DNA of 64,000 bases from Streptomyces sp. NBC_00576 (GTDB taxonomy: Bacteria > Actinomycetota > Actinomycetes > Streptomycetales > Streptomycetaceae): assembly GCF_036345175.1 (NCBI RefSeq), contig NZ_CP107780.1:6324001-6388000 (forward strand). The letters are read 5' to 3'. The first letter of the stretch is position 1. Each line of letters starts with the position of its first letter. A program made the position numbers and the translations under genes. The notes below the pieces were generated by a model. That model saw nothing but the letters and a program-made list of their open reading frames with translations, was not told the origin of the DNA and did no database searches. Below are positions 57,888 to 64,000 of this stretch, piece after piece.

Positions 57888-58991
57888 TCAGACGAGGCTG
57901 GGGTCCTCCTTGTAGACCTCTTCGAGGATCGAGAGGTCGAAGAGCTTGTCGGCGGTGATGTCGAGGCCGCCGTACTTCAGCGTCTTGACGTTCTCCTCGA
58001 TCAGCTCCGGTGTGACCGTGAACAGGCCGCTCTTCCTGGTGTCGGCGCTCACCATCAGCTTGCTCTCGTCCTTGGACTCGAGGGTCTGCTCCTCGGTCGT
58101 CAGCCCGAGCCCCTTGCCGTAGGTCTCGGCCGCGAGCTTCGCACCGAGACCCGGGTCGGCGATGTTCGCCTTCCAGCCCTTGATCTCCGCGCGCAGGAAC
58201 GCCTTGAGCAGGTCGCGCTGATCGTCGATGGTTTCCTGGCGGACGCAGTAGGTCTCCGAGACCAGCGGGTAGCCGGTGTCGGCGAGCAGCATCGTCGAGA
58301 CCTTGAAGCCCTTCAGACGCAGCGTGTTCGGCTCGTTGGTCACGAAGGAGAACCAGCCGTCCACGGTGCCCTGGGTCAGGGGCAGCGGGTCGAACTGCAC
58401 CGGCACCTTCGTTATCTTCGACTCGTCCAGCCCGGTGGCCTTGACGTACGCCGCCCACACGGACTCGTTGCCTGCCTGGACGCCGATCTTCTTGCCGTAC
58501 ATGTCCTCCGGCTTGGCGATCGGGTTCTTGGCCATCGACATGATGCAGAACGGGTTCTTCTGGAACTGGGCGCCGATGATCTTCAGCGGCGCGCCCTTGG
58601 CGACGGCGGCGCCGGTGATGTCGGGGGCGCTGATCGCGACGAGTGCCTTCTTGGTGACGACGTCCGTCTCCATCGGCGTCGCGGACGGGCCGCCGCCGAT
58701 CAGCGTGACCTTCGAGAAGCCCTCGTCCGTGTAGTAGCCCTTGCTGTCCGCGATGTAGCTGCCCGCGAACTCGACGTTCTTGATCCAGGACAGCCGAAGC
58801 GTCAGCTCACCGAAACTCTTGCCACCGGGGGACGAGGAGGACGGGGAGGAGGATGAGTCGGAGCCGCCGCATGCGGCGAGCAGCGGGCCGCCGAGCAGCA
58901 CGGCACCGCCCAGCTGCAGTCCCCGTCTGAGGAAGAGACGGCGGTCGGTCGCGGCGAACGCTCTGTCGTCACTGCTCGTACCTCTGGTCAT
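57888..58991 (-). CDS. NMT1/THI5-type ABC substrate-binding lipoprotein
   Basis: A 367-aa protein; ATG 58991 (CAGTGAAAGGAACTCGCGCC upstream). N-terminal twin-Arg-like RRLFLRRGLQLGGAVLLGGP followed by lipobox LLAAC-GG (~43). NMT1/THI5 domain: TLRLSWIKNVEFAGSYIADS (~68-87), GYYTDEGFSKVTLIGGG, ALVAISAPDIT, MYGKKIGVQAGNESVW (~165), GTVDGWFSFVTNEPN and KAFLRAEIKGWKAN. The family binds thiamine-pyrimidine precursors, riboflavin or sulfonate-like ligands. First gene of the importer operon; no TPP-riboswitch core was seen upstream. Confidence 0.85.
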   Translation of the reverse strand: MTRGTSSDDRAFAATDRRLFLRRGLQLGGAVLLGGPLLAACGGSDSSSSPSSSSPGGKSFGELTLRLSWIKNVEFAGSYIADSKGYYTDEGFSKVTLIGGGPSATPMETDVVTKKALVAISAPDITGAAVAKGAPLKIIGAQFQKNPFCIMSMAKNPIAKPEDMYGKKIGVQAGNESVWAAYVKATGLDESKITKVPVQFDPLPLTQGTVDGWFSFVTNEPNTLRLKGFKVSTMLLADTGYPLVSETYCVRQETIDDQRDLLKAFLRAEIKGWKANIADPGLGAKLAAETYGKGLGLTTEEQTLESKDESKLMVSADTRKSGLFTVTPELIEENVKTLKYGGLDITADKLFDLSILEEVYKEDPSLV

Positions 58992-59958
58992 GGCGCGAGT
59001 TCCTTTCACTGGCCGGGTGGGAGCCGGCTCATGGCGGACATGAAGAACATGGATGGAGCGAGGCCCGGACACTGCCGGGCCGTTCTCCGGTCGGGCGGCC
59101 ACCTGGGGCCGGAGGCCGAGGAGAGGTTCGGGGGTGCGGCCGCGGGAGCGGCAGACGCCCGCGGATGGCCTGCTCGCAGGAGTTCCTCCTGGCGCGGCCG
59201 GAAGGCCTGGCAAGCACTCATGAGGCGTGCATGCCAGGATGACGGCGTAGGAGAGGTGCGTGGGAAGAGCGTGCGTCGGCAGGCCGGTCCGGGGAGGGAC
59301 ACCGCGAAACCGCGGACCGGGCAGGACTCCGGCCGCGTCAGCGGTACGAGGTCAGCCGGGAGCACCCTCGGACGTCGGATGTGAGCCGTGCGCCACGCGT
59401 CCGCGCGTCCAGGCCGACTGATGGACACGGCACCGGAGGTCCGTGCCGCGCTCGCTGACAAGGCTCATCGCGCTTCCCTCCGTGCTCGGTGCCGACTGTC
59501 TGCCGCCGGACGACCAGGCCGAGAGTGACGCACGTAGATTGCCCATCCGTTCCGCGTTCGTTTCTTACGGATTCCATGACCGGTTTTGACCCGGGTTGCC
59601 GACCCGGGTCAGCGTCGGAAGGTGAACTTCCGAATCGCGGTCAGGCAGGGCATAGGTTTTTTGCGGCCTGGAGCTGCTGAGCCTGGCCGCCTGGCGGATC
59701 GCGCCCCTTACGGAGACCCGCGCGGCGTTGCCCGGCGTCCCGGGACCAGTGGCATACGTACATCCCCGACGCCTCGTACCGCGACGTCTGCCCCGTCGAG
59801 GAGCACCTGGGCGGGTTGGGACGCGGGCGGCTTGCCGTGCACGGCGGCCACGACGTGTCTGTGCATGCCGTGAATCAGGTCACCAGCTCCGCCCTGCATC
59901 CTCCGCCCTCCGCCCTCCGCCGCCCGGCCCACCCGTGGGGCGGGCGGCGGAGGTGCGC
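58992..59958. other. Long gap with hairpins and a doubtful coding relic
   Basis: No supported gene over ~970 bases. Features seen: GACCCGGGTtgccGACCCGGGTC (59588-59610) and TCGGAAG-gtgaa-CTTCCGA (59615-59633), back to back. From 59745 to 59890 a plus frame reads QWHTYIPDASYRDVCPVEEH, LGGLGRGRLAVHGGHDVSVH, which looks protein-like but has no start and breaks off. The importer promoter is presumably near 59520-59580, the only AT-richer part. Confidence 0.4.
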
Positions 59959-60558
59959 TCAGCCCCTCGCCAGCCCCTTGAGCAGTAGTTCGACCAGTCG
60001 CCGCGGGTCGTACCGGGCGTCACTGTCATGGCCGATGCAGAGGTTGCCGATGCCGCGCATCAGCTCGTAGGCCTGTGTACCGGGCGTACCGGGCCTGATC
60101 TCGCCGGCCTCGACCGCCGCGTCCAGCAGCTGTGCGCAGACCGGTACCAGGCGGTCGAGGAAGTAGGCGTGCAGTGCGTCGAAGCCGCTGGTGTCCGACT
60201 GCATCGCGTTGGCGAGGCCGTGCTTGGTGACCAGGAAGTCGACGAACAGGTCGACCCACTGGACCAGTGCCGTGAGCGGTGAGCCGGCGCCGGCCAGCAG
60301 GGCCGGCCCGGCCTCTGCGCAGGCTTCGACCTGGTGGCGGTAGACGGCGACGACGAGATCCGCCCGCGTCGGGAAGTGGCGGTAGATCGTCCCCATCCCG
60401 ACGCCCGCTCGGGCCGCGATCTCGCGGATGGGCGCGTCGACACCGGAGGTGACGAACACTGCGGCGGCGGCGGTCAGCAGCGTCTGCTGGTTGCGCTGGG
60501 CGTCGGCCCGCCTGCTCCGGGCAGGCACTTCCCCGGACTGGCCTGCAGGTTTCACCAC
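59959..60558 (-). CDS. TetR-family repressor
   Basis: A 199-aa protein; start GTG 60558 (or 60555). N-terminal HTH: RADAQRNQQTLLTAAAAVFV, SGVDAPIREIAARAGVGMGT, IYRHFPTRADLVVAVYRHQV (~18-76), the canonical TetR_N pattern. The rest is a helical ligand-binding domain (C-terminal SBD). Divergent from the hydrolase gene with a nested dyad between them, so it very likely represses that gene and itself. Confidence 0.88.
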   Translation of the reverse strand: MVKPAGQSGEVPARSRRADAQRNQQTLLTAAAAVFVTSGVDAPIREIAARAGVGMGTIYRHFPTRADLVVAVYRHQVEACAEAGPALLAGAGSPLTALVQWVDLFVDFLVTKHGLANAMQSDTSGFDALHAYFLDRLVPVCAQLLDAAVEAGEIRPGTPGTQAYELMRGIGNLCIGHDSDARYDPRRLVELLLKGLARG

Positions 60559-60585
60559 GCTGTTCTACCTCCGGCTTCTCCACCT

Positions 60586-60637
60586 TTGACAAAGCGGAAC
60601 AGTGCTCCGTATCGTAAACGGAGCAACGTTCCGCTTT
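60586..60637 (+). promoter_or_regulatory. Promoter with nested-dyad TetR operator
   Basis: AAAGCGGAAC (60591-60600) and GTTCCGCTTT (60628-60637) are perfect inverted arms. Inside them GCTCCGT (60604-60610) and ACGGAGC (60618-60624) form a second perfect dyad with the same centre (60614). A TTGACA (60586-60591) and TATCGT (60610-60615), 18 bases apart, form a plausible promoter for the hydrolase, overlapped by the operator. Confidence 0.75.
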
Positions 60638-60666
60638 CGCGTTTCAGTGTAAGGGAAGTACGTGTC

Positions 60667-61593
60667 ATGAGCGAAACACCCGTCCTCTCCATCGCTCCGG
60701 TAGTGCTGCCGACCCCCGACCGGCCAGTGGACCTGCGGATACGGGTCTCCGCTCCCATGGCCGGGGACGAACTGCCCGTCATCCTCCTCTCGCACGGCCA
60801 GGGTTACTCCAACAACCTCTCCTCGCTGAACGGTTACGCCCCCCTCGTCAACTACTGGGCGGCGCACGGCTTCGTCGTCATCCAGCCCACCCATCTCAGC
60901 TCGACGACGCTGACCCTGCCCTCCGACACCCCCGGGGCGCCCATGTACTGGCGGTCACGCGCCGAGGACATGACGCGCATCCTCGACCGGCTCGACGAGA
61001 TCGAGGCCGCCGTCCCGCAGCTCGCCGGGCGCCTGGACCGGGGCAGGGTCGCAGTGATCGGGCATTCGATGGGCGGGCACACCGCGAGCCTGCTGCTGGG
61101 CGCCCGGCTCGCCGACCCGGACGACGGGGCGGAAGTGAACCTGACCGAGCCCCGGATCAGGGCGGGCGTGCTGCTCGCCGCGCCCGGACGGGGAGGCGAC
61201 GCCCTCACCCCGCACGTCACGGAGAACTGGCCCTTCTTCTCGACCACGGACTTCTCCCGCATGACGACACCCGCGCTCGTGGTCGCCGGCGACAAGGACG
61301 CCTCCGCCTTCCTGACGGTCATGGGCCCGGACTGGCACACAGACCCCTACGTCCTCGCCCCGGGCCCCAAGTCCCTGCTCACGCTGTTCGACGCGGAGCA
61401 CGGCCTCGGCGGTATCTCCGGATACGACGTCGCCGAGACCACGGACGAGAGCCCGGCCCGGGTGTCCGTGGTCCAACGGCTCACCTGGGCCTACCTCCGC
61501 ACCGAGCTCTACCCCGGGGACCCCGCCTGGCAGACGGCGCGCGACGAACTGGCGGCCGGCTCCGACCCGCTCGGGCAGGTCGAGTCCAAGTGA
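60667..61593 (+). CDS. Alpha/beta hydrolase (chlorophyllase/PAF-AH-like)
   Basis: I choose ATG 60667 (AAGGGAAG upstream), 308 aa. LPVILLSHGQGYSNNLSSLN (~37-56, oxyanion region), WAAHGFVVIQPTHLSS, nucleophile elbow VAVIGHSMGGHTASLLLG (~131-148), acid VVAGDKDASAF (~205), catalytic His FDAEHGLGGISGYD (~242). No signal peptide. An esterase/lipase-type fold, probably controlled by the divergent TetR; the substrate is unknown. Confidence 0.82.
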   Translation: MSETPVLSIAPVVLPTPDRPVDLRIRVSAPMAGDELPVILLSHGQGYSNNLSSLNGYAPLVNYWAAHGFVVIQPTHLSSTTLTLPSDTPGAPMYWRSRAEDMTRILDRLDEIEAAVPQLAGRLDRGRVAVIGHSMGGHTASLLLGARLADPDDGAEVNLTEPRIRAGVLLAAPGRGGDALTPHVTENWPFFSTTDFSRMTTPALVVAGDKDASAFLTVMGPDWHTDPYVLAPGPKSLLTLFDAEHGLGGISGYDVAETTDESPARVSVVQRLTWAYLRTELYPGDPAWQTARDELAAGSDPLGQVESK

Positions 61594-61762
61594 CCAAGTG
61601 ACCCACCTTCACGACGCCCTCCGCATCTTCACCACGATGTCCGAGGAAGAAGCAGCAGCGCGCATCAGGTTCTCCTGCTCGCGAAGCAGGTTCTCGTATT
61701 CGCCGTACGACTGTACCGAGTCCCGCCGTCGAACAGAGGGGCACGAGAAGCTCAGCAGCGGA

Positions 61763-64000
61763 TCAGTACAGGCCCCTGTACGCCTGCCAGCCTGTCGCGA
61801 TCCTCGTGCGGGCGCCGAGCGCCCCCTTGCCGTTGCCGGAGTTGCGCCACACGTTGCCGGCCGTGTCTCGGGAGACGATGTCCGCCTTGGCGTCGCCGGT
61901 GATGTCGCCGACGCCGATGACGGTGTTGTAGTTCGAGCCCCAGCCGGTGGCGACCTTCACCCGGGCCCTGAAGCCGCCGGTGCCGGTGCCGTCGTACCGC
62001 CACAGGATGTTGGACTTGTCCTGGGCCAGCAGGTCACCGCGGCCGTCGCCGTTGAAGTCGCCGACGCCGACGATCTTCTTGTAGCCGGACCAGTTCGCGG
62101 CGATGCGCACCCGTGCCGACAGCTTGCCCGCACTCGTGCCCTTGTAGAGGAACAGCTCGCCCGTCGACGCCTTGCGCGCGATCAGGTCCGGGCGGCCGTC
62201 GCCGGTGATGTCACCCGGAGAGGTCAGCAGGTTGTACTGGTTCCAGCCGGTGCCCAGGGAGGTGTGCGGGGTGCCGGTGAGGAAGGCCTGCCCACGCATG
62301 GTCCGGTACGCCCGCAGTTCGCCGTTGCTGAACCGTACGAGGATGTCGTTGCGGCGGTCGCCGTTCAGGTCGCCGAACGGGACCGGCGTCACTGAGGAGG
62401 GCCAGCCCGAGGCCGCCATGGCAGGGCCGAAGGTGCCCTTGCCGGTGCCGGGCCGGTAGCTGATGACACCGGATGACGAGAGGGTGAGGATGTCCCCGAT
62501 CCCGTCGGGCGCCCAGGTGCCGCTGTTGGTGAAGTCGCGGCGTACGGCGGCCCCGGTGGACACGTTCACCGCCTGCGACATCGTCAGCGCGGCGCCGGAC
62601 CGGTCGGCGGGCCGCGCTGTCAGCTTGAGCGTGTACGCGCCGTTGGGCACGAGCGCACCAGCGGTGTCGCGGAGGTTCCACCGTGCGGTCAGGTTGCCGT
62701 CCACCTCGCCGCCGGTGAGCGTACGCACCACGGCGCCGGTGGCCTTGCTGGTGAACGTGGCCGTCCAGGAGGAGGCGGGCTTGGAGAGCAGTCCGCGCCA
62801 CTGCCACCACGGGTTGGTGCTCGCGCTGCTCTCCCAGGCGTTGTCGGTCACCTCGGACTCGGTGACGGCGAGCGGCTGGGCGGCGACCCCGCTGGGCACC
62901 AGATGGATCCGGTGGTCCGCGTCGACGTAGGCCGCCGGTCCGCCGAACTTGTCGACGGTCCAAGTCACCCCGCGCAGGCTGGAGTTGCCCACCGCCAGGT
63001 CACCGATCTTCCGGGTGGCCGCGCTGCCGTCGGCGAAGTCGGTGAGGAGGAGGGCTCCAGCCGAGGTGTCGTGGCGTACGAGATAGCCGTCGCCGAGCAG
63101 CGCCTCGCCGGACGGGACGGGGATGTTCTTCTTCGCCGTACGGTCCCAGACGCCGGCGGAGGCCGTCGGACCGCAGGACCAGTAGATCCAGCGGCCGACC
63201 GCCTGCAGTTCCTTGGGGATGCAGGGGGCACCGGTGTTGACGGAGTCGGTGGTCTTGCCCGTCTTCAGGTCCCGGGCGTTGACGTAGCCGTTGGCCGTGC
63301 CCGGGGTCCACAGCCTGGTTCCCCATACGGAGGCGGCGGTGACGGAGCGGGTGAGGATCGGCTTGAGGTCGGTGTAGACGCCGAGGTCGCCGACGTACTG
63401 CTTGGCGGGGGAGGAGCCGTTGACGATCGCGTAGCGGCCGGTGATGTCGAGAACGGTTCCGGCGGCCGAGGGGTTGAAGAAGGTGCCCGCGTCGTCGGCG
63501 TTGTCGATCGACCCGACGCGTGACCCGGGCCCGTTGGGGGTGGGGTCGGCGGTGAACATCACCGCGCGCCCGTCGCCGGTGGAGTAGGGGCCCGTCCTTC
63601 CGAAGCCGTCCCACATCCGCCAGGTTGGTGTGCCCGGCGAGTAGGACGTCCCGGTGGTCGAGACTCGGCGGGTGTAGAAGGCGCCCATGAAACTGCTGTC
63701 GGCCTCCTCGGTGGCCAGGTTGCCGTTCTGCAGCGACAGCCGGTCGATCTTGGCGATCATCGGAGGGACGACAGTCGTCTGCGACACTGTCGGCGCGCCC
63801 GCCCCTGTGTCGGCGACCTTCCGTACCGCCCAGTGCCCGGCGTCGGCACCGCCCGCGACCAGCAGGCCGCCGTCGGGCGCCGGGGTGACCGAGGTGTTCG
63901 CGTGCCGGAGCAGGGTGATCGGGTCACCGCCTGCCAGCGGAACGGCCATGAGCTGTTCGCCCGACATGTCGACGAAGTCGTGCGGGTCCGAGGGCACTGA
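61763..64000 (-). CDS. Secreted FG-GAP/VCBS-repeat protein (5' end outside window)
   Basis: Minus frame open from the right edge to a stop at 61763, at least 745 residues. The N-terminal part (~1-370) is a beta-propeller-like region (LAGGDPITLLRHANTSVTPA, YAIVNGSSPAKQYVGDLGVY). Then comes a FlgD-Ig-like segment (WTATFTSKATGAVVRTLTGG … ARWNLRDTAGALVPNGAYTL). The C-terminal ~250 residues are four FG-GAP/VCBS repeats with Ca-binding-like GDLNGDRRNDILVRF, GDITGDGRPDLIAR, GDFNGDGRGDLLAQ and GDITGDAKADIVSR. Streptomyces extracellular proteins with this tail are common. The signal peptide is not in view. Confidence 0.8.
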   Translation of the reverse strand, partial: SVPSDPHDFVDMSGEQLMAVPLAGGDPITLLRHANTSVTPAPDGGLLVAGGADAGHWAVRKVADTGAGAPTVSQTTVVPPMIAKIDRLSLQNGNLATEEADSSFMGAFYTRRVSTTGTSYSPGTPTWRMWDGFGRTGPYSTGDGRAVMFTADPTPNGPGSRVGSIDNADDAGTFFNPSAAGTVLDITGRYAIVNGSSPAKQYVGDLGVYTDLKPILTRSVTAASVWGTRLWTPGTANGYVNARDLKTGKTTDSVNTGAPCIPKELQAVGRWIYWSCGPTASAGVWDRTAKKNIPVPSGEALLGDGYLVRHDTSAGALLLTDFADGSAATRKIGDLAVGNSSLRGVTWTVDKFGGPAAYVDADHRIHLVPSGVAAQPLAVTESEVTDNAWESSASTNPWWQWRGLLSKPASSWTATFTSKATGAVVRTLTGGEVDGNLTARWNLRDTAGALVPNGAYTLKLTARPADRSGAALTMSQAVNVSTGAAVRRDFTNSGTWAPDGIGDILTLSSSGVISYRPGTGKGTFGPAMAASGWPSSVTPVPFGDLNGDRRNDILVRFSNGELRAYRTMRGQAFLTGTPHTSLGTGWNQYNLLTSPGDITGDGRPDLIARKASTGELFLYKGTSAGKLSARVRIAANWSGYKKIVGVGDFNGDGRGDLLAQDKSNILWRYDGTGTGGFRARVKVATGWGSNYNTVIGVGDITGDAKADIVSRDTAGNVWRNSGNGKGALGARTRIATGWQAYRGLY

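Noticed and set aside
56884..58458. Long ATPase reading frame of 524 codons
   Set aside because: The part upstream of ATG 57759 runs through tandem GTGCGGT repeats and the antisense frame of the binding-protein gene; ABC ATPases of this type are ~260-290 aa.
58992..59580. TPP riboswitch before the NMT1/THI5-type importer
   Set aside because: No CUGAGA/ACCUGA-type core could be found on the minus strand.

Overview
The window is high-GC actinobacterial DNA and looks like Streptomyces. Evidence: GTG/TTG starts, strong G/C third-position bias, two rare in-frame TTA codons, a 3' tRNA-Thr fragment used as an integration site, and gene families typical of the genus (PAS-GAF-SpoIIE regulators, tandem-wHTH Lrp/AsnC regulator, RbsA/RbsC-type sugar importers). 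No database search was possible; product calls rest on reading motifs and remembered family architecture.

Layout. 0-17 kb is a scarred accessory region. A TPR gene has its end replaced by an AAA-ATPase fragment. Two copies of a tRNA-Thr(CGT) 3' end with its terminator (1.82 and 8.11 kb) bracket about 6.3 kb holding a truncated integrase, a DUF3558-like lipoprotein, a frameshifted membrane protein and two IS5-type elements, one apparently carrying an ankyrin gene. Next come a secreted protein/lipoprotein pair, broken amidase and sugar-dehydrogenase genes, a nuclease-like gene, a quinone-reductase-like gene and decayed transposases.

17.2-38.2 kb is the most interesting block. A 53-bp sequence occurs in inverted orientation at both ends. 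Inside are a tandem-wHTH Lrp/AsnC regulator with a TTA codon and a tightly coupled minus-strand phenazine operon (phzB-C-D-E-[117 aa protein]-F-G). This is followed by an adenylating enzyme and an acyl reductase resembling EhpF/EhpG of griseoluteic-acid synthesis, then a GMC oxidoreductase. After a 3.5-kb graveyard of IS630 and ISAs1 remnants come an FAD monooxygenase, a condensation/acyltransferase-like protein of lower GC, an IS5-type transposase and an aldo/keto reductase with a TTA codon. I infer a pathway: chorismate to phenazine-1,6-dicarboxylate, one carboxylate reduced to aldehyde/alcohol, then hydroxylation and possibly acylation.

38-43 kb holds gene fragments, a small charged protein, a large surface protein (ice-binding-like head, collagen-like stalk, His/Asp/Glu-rich repeats, C-terminal membrane anchor), a broken LuxR-type regulator and a CcdC-like membrane protein. 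43.4-49.4 kb is a coherent L-fucose-type catabolic operon (fuconate dehydratase, SDR, ABC sugar importer), followed by an 821-aa PAS/GAF/PP2C/ATPase phosphatase. 52-55 kb has membrane proteins, a GNAT acetyltransferase and a permease fragment. 55.3-59.0 kb is an NMT1/THI5-type ABC importer operon. 60-61.6 kb is a divergent TetR/hydrolase pair with a clear nested-dyad operator. The right edge holds an incomplete secreted FG-GAP/VCBS repeat protein.
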